Assembly: GCA_934359755.1 (NCBI GenBank) | Contig: CAKRLV010000016.1 | Span: 1 to 56,240, forward strand | DNA from: an uncultured Agathobacter sp. | Lineage (GTDB): Bacteria; Bacillota; Clostridia; Lachnospirales; Lachnospiraceae | Length of the DNA stretch: 56,240 nucleotides | Reading direction: 5' to 3' | In this document: positions 16,151 through 24,049 of the stretch, one piece after another | How positions within the stretch are numbered: the stretch's first letter is position 1 | Layout of the letters: each line of letters starts with the position of its first letter | Notes under the pieces: model-generated | The model's input: only the letters and a program-made list of their open reading frames with translations | The model's database searches: none | Told to the model about the DNA's origin: nothing | Program-made: the position numbers and the translations under genes

Positions 16151-17579
16151 ACGGATAATCATACTGGCAGCAGTGCTGATTGTGGCGAGTGCAGCCACAT
16201 TTGCACTGACAAAATATGAGAAAAAGCAGGAAGAAATAAAAAACAGCGATGATATTATCCTTAAGATTAAAGGGGATTCTGTTACATCCGTTTCATGGAA
16301 AAATGATGATAGCGAACTTGCTTTTCATAAGGATGATGATAAGTGGATATATGATAAAGATGAAGCATTTCCAGTCAGCGAAGATGCGATAAATAACATG
16401 CTGTCACATTTTGAAGAATTTGGTGCAAGCTTTAGCATTGACAATGTTGATGATTATGGACAGTATGGATTGGATGATCCGCAGTGTGTGTTAAATATAT
16501 CAACAGAAAAGAAGGACTACGAGCTGAAAATCGGTGATTACAGCAAGATGGATGAACAGCGGTATGTTGATATTGGTGACGGAAAAGTCTATCTGGTAAG
16601 CGAGGATCCAGTATCTTTTCTGGAAACAGAATTATCTGGTGTGATAGCAAATGACACTACTCCTGTTTTTGAGAAGGTAAAGAAGATAGTGTTTAGTGGA
16701 AAGGCTGATTATACTATAAACTATAAGGAAAACAGCAAGAATACATATAGCGATAGTGATGTTTATTTTACGAAGATAGATGGAGAAACACAGCCAGTTG
16801 ATTCGGATAAAATCTCGACATATTTAAGTACAATCTCATCGCTTAGCCTGACAAATTATGTGACATATAATGCTACCGATGATGAACTAAAAAGTTATGG
16901 ATTAGATAATCCGGAGTTTTCTGTGAAGGTAGATTACACATATACAGATGATGCCAATAATGAGATTTCTGATTCATGTGTGCTTCATGTAGGACAGAAT
17001 CAGGAAGAACTTGCAAAAGCTAAAAAGGCAAAAGAATCCAAGAAGGATGAAGCGGTTACGGTGACTAAATATGTCCGTATCGGCGACTCGAAGATTATAT
17101 ATCAGTTGGATGATTCTTCTTATGATGTGCTTGCGGCATGTACATATGATGATCTCAGACACAGCCAGGTCATATGGGCGGATTCGGATGATATTACGCA
17201 GATTGATGTAACTTTAGAGGGACAAAAGCATGTGATTAAGTCTAAAGAAAATAAAGATGCGGATAAAGATAGCGATAGTGAAAATGATAAATCCCGCGTC
17301 TGGTATTATGATGACAAGAAAATTGATATAGCAGATATAAAGACCGCACTTGTTTCATTGAAAGCGGACAGCTTTACGGATGAAAAAGCTAATCAGCAGG
17401 AAGAAATAAGCCTTACAGTCCACCTTGATAATGAGAATTATAAAGAGGTGAAGATAGTATTCTACAGATATAATGGAAAATACTGTCTGGCGCAGGTGGA
17501 TGGGAAGAGTGTTTCACTTGTTAACAGGGCTGATGTGATGGCACTTGTTGAAGCTGTGCAGGCGATAGTGCTGGAGTAG
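16137..17579 (+). CDS. DUF4340 membrane-anchored protein
   Basis: The 480-aa protein starts at ATG 16137 after GAGGAAAGC and overlaps the GldG-like gene by 14 bp. One N-terminal membrane segment (about 6-24) anchors a large extracytoplasmic region that holds two related halves, each with a YGLDDP or YGLDNP motif typical of DUF4340. The region is rich in Asp and Lys, including a KESKKDEAV stretch and an Asp/Ser/Lys-rich segment near residue 380. In many genomes DUF4340 proteins follow GldF/GldG genes, so this is probably the fourth subunit of the same envelope complex. Its biochemical role is unknown. Confidence 0.85.
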   Translation: MKRSKRIIILAAVLIVASAATFALTKYEKKQEEIKNSDDIILKIKGDSVTSVSWKNDDSELAFHKDDDKWIYDKDEAFPVSEDAINNMLSHFEEFGASFSIDNVDDYGQYGLDDPQCVLNISTEKKDYELKIGDYSKMDEQRYVDIGDGKVYLVSEDPVSFLETELSGVIANDTTPVFEKVKKIVFSGKADYTINYKENSKNTYSDSDVYFTKIDGETQPVDSDKISTYLSTISSLSLTNYVTYNATDDELKSYGLDNPEFSVKVDYTYTDDANNEISDSCVLHVGQNQEELAKAKKAKESKKDEAVTVTKYVRIGDSKIIYQLDDSSYDVLAACTYDDLRHSQVIWADSDDITQIDVTLEGQKHVIKSKENKDADKDSDSENDKSRVWYYDDKKIDIADIKTALVSLKADSFTDEKANQQEEISLTVHLDNENYKEVKIVFYRYNGKYCLAQVDGKSVSLVNRADVMALVEAVQAIVLE

Positions 17580-17641
17580 TTCTAATTTCATATGATATTA
17601 TATTGCGTTGAAATAAGAAGTAGGCGAAAATGTTTAGTATA

Positions 17642-17670
17642 TTGATAAAATTTTTTGCATATGCTATAAT
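17642..17670 (+). promoter_or_regulatory. Promoter of candidate antitoxin RNA
   Basis: TTGATA (17642-17647) and TATAAT (17665-17670) are separated by 17 bases, a near-consensus housekeeping promoter. Transcription would begin near 17677. No open reading frame of any length follows before the terminator at 17713, so it drives a short non-coding RNA. Confidence 0.8.
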
Positions 17671-17676
17671 GCCAAT

Positions 17677-17748
17677 AGGCAAAACGATGTGAGTATCCAT
17701 TTGGATGCGTACGAAAACCCCCGAAGCTGCAACTTCGGGGGTTTTCTA
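17677..17748 (+). ncRNA. Candidate antisense antitoxin RNA (about 70 nt)
   Basis: The predicted transcript runs from the promoter at 17642-17670 to the terminator at 17713-17746. Its 5' half (17681-17708) is a direct-repeat copy of the plus-strand sequence at 17856-17887, so it is complementary in trans to the toxin mRNA across the start codon and the first six or so codons. Its 3' half is complementary to the toxin mRNA terminator because the two genes converge on the same hairpin. Both properties match RNA II of the pAD1 par (Fst) locus, which is of similar size. Start and end are inferred, not measured. Confidence 0.7.
17713..17746. terminator. Shared bidirectional terminator
   Basis: A perfect 14-bp inverted repeat, GAAAACCCCCGAAG and CTTCGGGGGTTTTC, encloses a six-base loop. 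Flanking A runs on the left and T runs on the right let it end transcription on both strands. It serves the antisense RNA on the plus strand and the toxin mRNA on the minus strand. Confidence 0.9.
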
Positions 17749-17784
17749 TTCCGTTTATGCAAGGTGGACTATTCCTTAGGCTGG

Positions 17785-17877
17785 CTACCGCTTATAATCT
17801 CCATCCAACCATTTACAAATATAGTAGGCGACTATACTTGCCATAATGGAGAGAAAAAACGATGTGATTAGATCCAT
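17785..17877 (-). CDS. Candidate type I toxin, 30-aa membrane peptide (Fst-like)
   Basis: The 30-codon gene starts at ATG 17877 and ends at TAG 17785. The peptide opens with MDLITSF, continues with a hydrophobic helix of about 16 residues (FFLSIMASIVAYYI), and ends in CKWLDGDYKR, a charged tail with a W-L-D element. Fst/Ldr toxins have the same plan: a short start, one membrane helix, a Trp/Leu/Asp junction and a charged tail. A GGGGGTG Shine-Dalgarno lies eight bases upstream of the ATG. The predicted mRNA is about 200 nt, close to RNA I of pAD1. Membership in a named family is inference; the architecture is seen directly. Predicted action: insertion in the cytoplasmic membrane. Confidence 0.72.
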   Translation of the reverse strand: MDLITSFFLSIMASIVAYYICKWLDGDYKR

Positions 17878-17884
17878 AATGGAT

Positions 17885-17914
17885 GCACCCCCTTTCTGCA
17901 CCAGTCTAGGGGTG
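17885..17914 (-). promoter_or_regulatory. 5' UTR hairpin sequestering the toxin Shine-Dalgarno
   Basis: On the minus strand CACCCCT (17914-17908) can pair with AGGGGGTG (17893-17886), leaving one G bulged and a loop of about 14 bases. The right arm is the Shine-Dalgarno of the toxin gene. A 5' stem that restrains translation is a known feature of the Fst mRNA. Confidence 0.65.
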
Positions 17915-17925
17915 GTAGCTTTAGA

Positions 17926-17955
17926 ATTATATCATAATTTTGAGGTCGTAAACAA
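17926..17955 (-). promoter_or_regulatory. Promoter of toxin mRNA
   Basis: On the minus strand TTGTTT (17955-17950) and TATAAT (17931-17926) are 18 bases apart. Transcription would start near 17919, giving a 5' leader of about 42 bases. Confidence 0.7.
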
Positions 17956-18035
17956 GGCTATGAATAAATAGCAGTAATTATATATATATTGTAATTATAT
18001 TATAAAATATTTTGACAGGTAAAGTATTGAAGAAA

Positions 18036-19244
18036 TTATAATCTTCGAAATTCCACATAAAATGTATTCACCCCATTTGCACTTTCAACCCAGATTTTCC
18101 CGTTATGCTGCTTGACAATATTGGCTGCGATGGATAATCCAAGTCCAAAGCTTCCATCGCGGCTTCTTGATTTATCAGTACGATAGAACCTTAAAAAGAT
18201 ATTTGTCAGCTCATCCGCTGGAATAGGAATACCCTGATTAGATACCATAAGGCAGCATTTGTGGTGATCAGTATTTGTCAGGGAGATATGACTGATTGTA
18301 TTTTCGTAGGAATATTTTTGCGCGTTGTCCAACAGAATATCTATAAGTTGTTTGATCATATCTGAATTTCCATGGATCTTTATATCTGGTGCTATGGAAC
18401 TTTCAAGCGTTATTCCTTTTTCAACGAAAATGCCTTCAAATGAAATTTCGCTGTTGAGTGCGAGGTCACTTAAATTGATGGTGTTCATGCAAATTGCAGT
18501 ATCATGATTATCTGATTTTGCAAGAAGAAGCATTTTCTCAACCAGTAATTTCATTTGCTGTGACATCATAGTAATACTTTGAAGAAAATTATCATGCTCG
18601 GATTTATTGTACTCTTCGCATTGAAGTAACTCAGCATTTGTCAGTATGACGGTAAGTGGCGTCTTTAATTCGTGAGATGCGTCTGCAACAAATTGTTTTT
18701 GACGTGTCCATGCCTGCGCAACTGGTTTTACAGCCCATTGTGCAAGAAAAATACTGATTATTAGAAAAATAAAAAATATTATAAGCCCGATTACAATAAG
18801 TGAATGGAGGAGATTACTCAGTGTTCTGTTCTCACTGGACATATCGGAAAAAACAAGCACAGTTCCCATGGGCATTTTCATGCGGCAATATCGCAAATTA
18901 TTTTCTTTGATGATGCCTGTATCCTGAGTGCCCTGTTTTGCTTTTGCTATAAGATTGTTTAGGAAATCCTCATCTGATAAATCATAATATCCGCCATTTG
19001 CGGAGATGAGCTTCCCGTCAAGACTAAGCTGCAGTATGAAAAACGGAAGCTTTACATCGGATGATGCATCATCTGGCTGGCGCGCCTGAAAAGGTGATGT
19101 CGCAATTGCGCGCATCATATTTATGCTTTCTGTCTCGAGATTTCGTTGTGTAAAGCCATATACCAGACTGAAAATTATAAATAGCATGATGGTCACTATT
19201 GTGAGATTTATAATCACAAATTTGATTTTTAACTGCTTTAACAT
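18036..19244 (-). CDS. Sensor histidine kinase (HisKA/HATPase)
   Basis: The 402-aa kinase has TM1 at about 8-30, an extracytoplasmic domain of about 115 residues and TM2 at about 150-173. The phosphoacceptor is in FVADASHELKTPLTVIL near residue 191. The ATP-binding domain is complete: N box MIKQLIDILLDNAQKYS, a short F box in FLRFYRTDKSRS and GLGLSIAANIVKQHNGKIWV. It overlaps the response-regulator gene upstream by 7 bp, so the two are translated together. No transporter or other target gene adjoins it. The signal is unknown. Confidence 0.93.
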   Translation of the reverse strand: MLKQLKIKFVIINLTIVTIMLFIIFSLVYGFTQRNLETESINMMRAIATSPFQARQPDDASSDVKLPFFILQLSLDGKLISANGGYYDLSDEDFLNNLIAKAKQGTQDTGIIKENNLRYCRMKMPMGTVLVFSDMSSENRTLSNLLHSLIVIGLIIFFIFLIISIFLAQWAVKPVAQAWTRQKQFVADASHELKTPLTVILTNAELLQCEEYNKSEHDNFLQSITMMSQQMKLLVEKMLLLAKSDNHDTAICMNTINLSDLALNSEISFEGIFVEKGITLESSIAPDIKIHGNSDMIKQLIDILLDNAQKYSYENTISHISLTNTDHHKCCLMVSNQGIPIPADELTNIFLRFYRTDKSRSRDGSFGLGLSIAANIVKQHNGKIWVESANGVNTFYVEFRRL

Positions 19245-19912
19245 TTTTCGACCTCCATTATATAACCCATTCTTCTAATGGCTTCTATGCGGACATTCGA
19301 GTGAATGTAGCGCAGTTTTTTGCGAAGCAGACCGACATACACCTCGACATTATTTTCTACAGCATTTGAATCAAAGCCCCATACGCGGCAAAGAATCATT
19401 TCTTTTGGCAGAATCTGTCCATGGGATGACATTAGATACCTCATAACATCAAATTCTTTCGAGGATAATCTGACGTTATTTTCAGGACTGCGGAGTGTGC
19501 AGTCAAACAGATTAAGTGAGGTATTTCCGATGGTAAGTTCATTAACCTGATTTCCCTGTCTGCGTATAAGTGCATTGATACAGGCGAGAAGTTTTCGACT
19601 GTCAAAAGGCTTTGTCAGGTAATAGTCGGCACCCACATCAAGTCCCATAATTTCATCATCAAGTTCTGATTTGGCAGTGAGCATGAGAATTGGGGTACCG
19701 CAGTGATTCATGCGCACCTGCTTTGCAACTTCATAGCCGTTAAGCTTTGGAAGCATGACATCTAAAATAATTAAGTCATATATGTTGGTGTTTGCATATG
19801 CAAGTCCATCCTCACCGTTGTAGACACATTCAACATCAAAATTCTCTTTTTCGAGAAGTGTCTTAAGAGAATTGGCAAGCAGAACTTCGTCTTCAATTAC
19901 AAGTAATTTCAT
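19238..19912 (-). CDS. OmpR/PhoB-family response regulator
   Basis: The 224-aa protein has the acidic pocket (VIEDE at 5-9), Asp51 in LIILDVMLPK as phosphoacceptor, Thr in LMLTAKS and Lys in YLTKPF. The C-terminal winged helix ends with VYVGLLRKKLRYI and IRRMGYIMEV. It is the first gene of a minus-strand operon with the histidine kinase at 18036. Family and pairing are clear; the regulated genes are not. Confidence 0.94.
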   Translation of the reverse strand: MKLLVIEDEVLLANSLKTLLEKENFDVECVYNGEDGLAYANTNIYDLIILDVMLPKLNGYEVAKQVRMNHCGTPILMLTAKSELDDEIMGLDVGADYYLTKPFDSRKLLACINALIRRQGNQVNELTIGNTSLNLFDCTLRSPENNVRLSSKEFDVMRYLMSSHGQILPKEMILCRVWGFDSNAVENNVEVYVGLLRKKLRYIHSNVRIEAIRRMGYIMEVEKC

Positions 19913-20335
19913 AGTAAATTAAGTCTCCTGTACATGTCTGTATTCTGTAAGCGGTATTAAAATAGCACAATTATGTGTTCATATTATGAAAATAAAGCAA
20001 GTTTTATTTAATCATAATGCCTTGCGAATATTATGTACTAATGCTATTATTAAGCTATATGTTTGGGGATGGAATATATGCAAAAGGAGTAGGTGTGTAA
20101 AGTCTAAATGTTCGTGATTGAAAAACACTCATGTAATAAAATAAGAATATTATGCACTATTCGGTGTGTTTTAAATGGTTTAATAGAAGGGTATGAGAAT
20201 TCTTCTATTAAGCCTTTTTATTTCTAAAGAGCATAGAAGGATTTACTATATGCAAGTAATATAAATGTGTATTCCTTTTTGAAAAATATAATTAGAAATA
20301 TAATTAGTAAATAAAATACAAAGGTAGGAGAAAAT
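19913..20335. other. Intergenic region between divergent response-regulator and MATE genes
   Basis: Apart from the hairpin at 20177-20219 this AT-rich 423-bp stretch shows no coding potential. It must hold the divergent promoters of the two-component operon (minus) and the MATE gene (plus), but I see no strong consensus pair. Confidence 0.5.
20177..20219 (+). terminator. Terminator-like hairpin in the MATE leader region
   Basis: GGTTTAATAGAAG (20177-20189) pairs with CTTCTATTAAGCC (20202-20214) with one G-T pair, followed by TTTTT. It lies about 115 bp before the MATE start and downstream of no plus-strand gene, so it may terminate a short leader RNA or act as an attenuator. Confidence 0.6.
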
Positions 20336-21700
20336 ATGAACGAGGACAAAGAATTTCTGGGAACAGAACCAATTAAAAAATTATTATTGAAACTTGCTGT
20401 GCCGACAATTGCGGCACAGATTATTAATGTACTTTACAATATTGTAGACAGAATCTACATAGGTCATATGCCAGGGGATGGGGCGCTTGCACTTACAGGA
20501 CTGGGAGTGTGTATGCCGCTTATTCTTATAGTAACAGCTTTTGCAGCACTTGTAAGTTCAGGTGGGGCACCGAGAGCTTCAATATACATGGGGAAAAAAG
20601 ACAATGATACAGCAGAGCATATACTTGGAAATTGTTTCTCGCTTCTGGTAGTGATTTCAATTGTTCTGACTGCAATATTATTCATTTTTAACAGGCAGCT
20701 TTTGATGGCATTTGGTGCAAGTGAAAACACAATAGGATATGCGTCTTCATATATGAAAATATATTCTCTTGGAACGCTTTTCGTTCAGATGACACTTGGA
20801 ATGAATATGTTTATAACCGCTCAGGGATTTGCAAATACTGGAATGGTCACGGTAATGATTGGTGCAATTTGCAATATTATTTTGGACCCGATATTTATTT
20901 TTGTCTTTAACATGGGAGTAAGAGGAGCTGCTGTTGCAACTGTTATATCGCAGGCTATATCATGCGTGTGGTGCATTAAATTTCTATGCGGAAAGAAAAC
21001 CGTGTTAAAAATCAGACGAAAGTATTTCGGACTTCAAAGGGATATAATACTTCCATGTGTGGCGCTTGGACTTGCAACATTTATAATGCAGGCAAGCGAG
21101 AGTGTTATTGCGGTATGCTTTAATGCATCTTTGCTTAAATATGGTGGGGATGTGGCTGTAGGTGCGATGACAATATGTACGAGTGTAATGCAGTTTGCAA
21201 TGCTTCCTATGCAGGGAATCGGTCAGGGCGCACAGCCTATTTCCAGCTATAATTACGGGGCTAAAAATGCTTCCCGTGTGAAAGAGACTTTTTTTCTTTT
21301 GCTTAAAATATGCGTAGCATACGCAGTAATCATATGGCTTGGAGTGATGCTGTTTCCACGTCAGTTTGCTGGTATTTTTTCAAACGATACAGCGCTTTTA
21401 GACTATGCGGCATCTGCGCTTCGTATATACTGTGGTGCGATATTTTTGTTTGGAATTCAGATAGCATGCCAGCTTACATTCGTATCCATTGGAAACGCGG
21501 TATGCTCGATTATAGTAGCAATCGTCCGCAAGTTTATATTGCTTGTGCCGCTCATCTACATTGTGCCACATTTTGTAGCAAATAAGGCGCATGGCGTTTA
21601 TATGGCAGAACCGATTGCGGATGTGATAGCAGTTACATTTACAGCGATATTGTTCTTTACGCAGTTTAGAAAAGCGATTAAGAATCTGGAAAGTGAATAG
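20336..21700 (+). CDS. MATE-family multidrug efflux transporter
   Basis: The 454-aa polytopic protein has about 12 membrane segments in two repeats, as expected for MATE (NorM/DinF-like) cation-coupled exporters. The N-terminal LAVPTIAAQIINVLYNIVDR and the GPGDGALALTGLG-like region with MPGDGALALTG are family hallmarks, and the second half repeats the pattern in LPMQGIGQGAQPISSYNYGA. It would export cationic drugs or metabolites using a Na+ or H+ gradient. AAGGTAGGAG precedes the ATG. It appears monocistronic. Confidence 0.92.
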   Translation: MNEDKEFLGTEPIKKLLLKLAVPTIAAQIINVLYNIVDRIYIGHMPGDGALALTGLGVCMPLILIVTAFAALVSSGGAPRASIYMGKKDNDTAEHILGNCFSLLVVISIVLTAILFIFNRQLLMAFGASENTIGYASSYMKIYSLGTLFVQMTLGMNMFITAQGFANTGMVTVMIGAICNIILDPIFIFVFNMGVRGAAVATVISQAISCVWCIKFLCGKKTVLKIRRKYFGLQRDIILPCVALGLATFIMQASESVIAVCFNASLLKYGGDVAVGAMTICTSVMQFAMLPMQGIGQGAQPISSYNYGAKNASRVKETFFLLLKICVAYAVIIWLGVMLFPRQFAGIFSNDTALLDYAASALRIYCGAIFLFGIQIACQLTFVSIGNAVCSIIVAIVRKFILLVPLIYIVPHFVANKAHGVYMAEPIADVIAVTFTAILFFTQFRKAIKNLESE

Positions 21701-21805
21701 AAATTTACACGCAAAAATTTTATAGTGTCACAATTATAAAATCCTTTTCGTTATATAGTATGATGCAAAGATTTGAAGACGTAGTATATATGTGGAAAGG
21801 AAACA

Positions 21806-22327
21806 ATGAATAAAAGAACAACCAGATTAATTAAAATTGTATTAGTATGTGTCATAATATGCGTTATTGCAGGTCTTGGAGTTGCAAAGTTCAAAAAAGG
21901 GTTTGAGCAGGTAAATCTATCAGGAATCACAATTTCAGATTATTATATGTACGAAGATGAAAAAGATATAGATAATCTGTCAATGCAGGAAGGCAGTTAT
22001 ATTGATGAAGGAAATGGTATCGAAATAACTGTATCAAATGACAAGGTGATTTGTATTAAGCAGCAGGGCGATAACACAGATATTAAGAGTAAGAGTGGAA
22101 AACAGTTACAAAGCATTGATGATATAGATAATGAATTTGACGGAAGATATTTTGAGGGAAAAAATGACTCAAAATATTTTCATTATTATACAGATTATGA
22201 AAATGGAATGGCATTAACGGTTGAATTTGATAAAAAAACCAGGAAAATACTGGGCGTAACATTAATTGGAAATGCTGGGCTACGCCAAGGCTTTTCTACC
22301 TGCACAATCGGATTTGCAGACAAGTGA
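21806..22327 (+). CDS. Hypothetical membrane-anchored protein
   Basis: The 173-aa protein is not recognised. A basic N-terminus and one membrane segment (about 10-26, IVLVCVIICVIAGLGVA) precede an extracytoplasmic domain of about 145 residues, rich in Asp and Asn with alternating beta-type strands. AAAGGAAAC precedes the ATG. It lies 64 bp before the first of three ECF sigma genes. It may be a membrane partner or target of that system, but only its position suggests this. Confidence 0.7.
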   Translation: MNKRTTRLIKIVLVCVIICVIAGLGVAKFKKGFEQVNLSGITISDYYMYEDEKDIDNLSMQEGSYIDEGNGIEITVSNDKVICIKQQGDNTDIKSKSGKQLQSIDDIDNEFDGRYFEGKNDSKYFHYYTDYENGMALTVEFDKKTRKILGVTLIGNAGLRQGFSTCTIGFADK

Positions 22328-22391
22328 ATGGTGTAGTTATTTCGAAAACGATGTACTAGTACTATAGATAGCAAGAAATAGAGGTTATGTA

Positions 22392-22907
22392 TTGAAAAAC
22401 ATTTTTGAGAATATATACGCAATTTATAGAAACTATTTATTCTCTATCATATATCAGATAATAAATGATGAACAATATTCGGAAGATATATTACAGGAGA
22501 CATTTATCAAGATATTTAAAAATATCGATAAAATAGAAAATATTGAAGATAATAGAACGAAGAGAATGGTAACTGTTATTGCAAAGAATACGGCAATAGA
22601 TTTTTATAGGAAAAGAAAGAGACAGTTTGCAAATGAAGTCGAGTATGAGATAAAAATAATATCCGAAATTCCTGACGTACAAAATGATTTGAATTATGAG
22701 GAGTCAGAGCTTTTAAGTGCAATAAGTAAATTGCCAGAAAAGTACAGAAGTGTAATTTTGCTTAAATATTCTGCTGGATTTTCTAACGAGGAGATATCTG
22801 AAATTATGGAAATATCTGTCAGTAATGTCAGGAAGATATTATCCAGAGGAAAGCATAAATTGAACGGCTATTATGATGTAAAGAGGATGGTGGGGAATGA
22901 AGGATGA
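22392..22907 (+). CDS. ECF-type RNA polymerase sigma factor (first of three)
   Basis: The 171-aa protein starts at a TTG at 22392, since the preceding ATG runs into a stop after one codon; GAGGTT lies six bases upstream. Region 2 shows YSEDILQETFIKIFKNIDKI and region 4 LPEKYRSVILLKYSAGFSNE followed by a helix-turn-helix with VRKILSRGKHKLN. Region 3 is missing, as in all ECF factors. It overlaps the next gene by 11 bp, typical of sigma/anti-sigma pairs. It would direct polymerase to a small envelope-stress-type regulon. Confidence 0.9.
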   Translation: MKNIFENIYAIYRNYLFSIIYQIINDEQYSEDILQETFIKIFKNIDKIENIEDNRTKRMVTVIAKNTAIDFYRKRKRQFANEVEYEIKIISEIPDVQNDLNYEESELLSAISKLPEKYRSVILLKYSAGFSNEEISEIMEISVSNVRKILSRGKHKLNGYYDVKRMVGNEG

Positions 22908-23412
22908 ATTTTTATATAGAAATATGCCTAAAGTAGATGAAAAATTATTGGAAGCAGAAAAAAGTACATATGATTTTGAACATACATTTTCATCAGATTT
23001 TGAGAATAACATGCATGATATTATTGTAAGGCAGCAGGCGGTAACAAAATCATCTGGGTTTAAGCAGTCTGTAAGTAAAAGGGTAGCTGTAATATTGCTG
23101 TGTATTTTAGGCGTGACTGCAGGCTCGGCGGTTGTTGTAAATGCAGCAACTGATGGACAATTGTTTGATAGAATTTATAATGTATTTTTCTATACTGACA
23201 ATGGCGCAACATATAATTTTCAATATAGCACAGGTGATGAACAGTTAATAGATATCCCCCAAAATGCGGTGCATGGATATGTCTATTATAAGGGCAATGA
23301 CACCTATATATTGGATGATGGCACAACTATTTCAAAAGATAAACTTATATTTGTGAATGAGGCATCGGCAGAGAAAAAAGATGCTAAGATAGAAGTATAT
23401 ATTATACAATAA
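22897..23412 (+). CDS. Probable membrane anti-sigma factor for the first ECF sigma
   Basis: The 171-aa protein has a cytosolic N-terminus of about 60 residues, one membrane segment (about 66-86, VAVILLCILGVTAGSAVVVNA) and a small extracytoplasmic domain. It overlaps the ECF gene by 11 bp. No known anti-sigma domain is recognised, so the role is inferred from topology and gene order. Confidence 0.72.
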   Translation: MKDEFLYRNMPKVDEKLLEAEKSTYDFEHTFSSDFENNMHDIIVRQQAVTKSSGFKQSVSKRVAVILLCILGVTAGSAVVVNAATDGQLFDRIYNVFFYTDNGATYNFQYSTGDEQLIDIPQNAVHGYVYYKGNDTYILDDGTTISKDKLIFVNEASAEKKDAKIEVYIIQ

Positions 23413-23418
23413 ACATTA

Positions 23419-23450
23419 GATGGACAGACTGTTGTAGTTTGTCCATTTCA
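23419..23450 (+). terminator. Terminator-like hairpin
   Basis: ATGGACA pairs with TTGTCCAT, with a loop of about 12 bases, then TTCATTATT. The T tract is weak. It separates the first from the second sigma/anti-sigma module. Confidence 0.55.
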
Positions 23451-23539
23451 TTATTAAAATAATTTTTTATGTAACGAAATTTGAAAAATACAAATATACC
23501 TTATGAAAGCGCTTTGGAGAAAAAAGGAGGTGAGAAAGT

Positions 23540-24031
23540 TTGGAGTCGATGAATGAAATTTATCAGAAGTATGCAAGAAGTGTATATCGTTTTCTATTTG
23601 CAAAAACAAGAAATAAGGATATTGCGGAAGAATTGACGCAGGAGACGTTTTATCAGGCGATAAAGAGTATTGATAAATTTGATGGCAGCTGTAAACTTTC
23701 TACCTGGTTGTTTGGAATTGCGAAGAATCAGTTCTTTAATTATATGCGAAAGAATCCGACGATGCAGGATATTTCAGAATATGCAGAAGAACTGGAATCG
23801 GGCGAAAAGGTGGAAGATAAGGTAATCACATCTTTTGAGAGGGTTGAACTTGTAAAAGCGTTACATAATTGCAGGGAGCCGTACAAAGAGGTGCTTTATC
23901 AGAGAATTTTTGGAAATCTGTCATTTCGTGAGATTGGAGAGATTCTTGGCAAGTCCGAGAACTGGGCGAGAGTAACATACTATCGAGGAAAAGAGCAATT
24001 GAAGAAAGAACAATTGAAAAAGGATGATTGA
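23540..24031 (+). CDS. ECF-type RNA polymerase sigma factor (second of three)
   Basis: The 163-aa protein is called from TTG 23540 because GGAGGTGA lies 6-7 bases before it; the ATG at 23549 is an alternative with long spacing. Region 2 reads NKDIAEELTQETFYQAIKSI, with CKLSTWLFGIAKNQFFNYMR after it. Region 4 is the less usual YKEVLYQRIFGNLSFREIGE followed by ENWARVTYYRGKEQLKKE. The zinc-finger anti-sigma gene begins 18 bp downstream. The sequence is clearly diverged from its neighbours, so the three modules are not a recent duplication. Confidence 0.9.
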   Translation: MESMNEIYQKYARSVYRFLFAKTRNKDIAEELTQETFYQAIKSIDKFDGSCKLSTWLFGIAKNQFFNYMRKNPTMQDISEYAEELESGEKVEDKVITSFERVELVKALHNCREPYKEVLYQRIFGNLSFREIGEILGKSENWARVTYYRGKEQLKKEQLKKDD

Positions 24032-24049
24032 AGAAAGGAATGATTAATA

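Larger units (their letters stand above)
17681..17887. repeat. Direct repeats flanking the toxin gene (DRa/DRb-like)
   Basis: Copy 1 (17681-17708) and copy 2 (17856-17887) share AAAACGATGTGA, then TCCAT, then GGATGC, with short indels between these blocks. One copy lies in the antisense RNA, the other across the toxin translation start on the opposite strand. Because transcription converges, each RNA carries one copy in opposite sense and the RNAs can pair outside their physical overlap. Confidence 0.85.

Noticed and set aside
17689..17871. Plus-strand ORF of 60 codons across the toxin locus
   Set aside because: It runs through the terminator hairpin and is antisense to the toxin gene. The start has no Shine-Dalgarno and the product is not protein-like.
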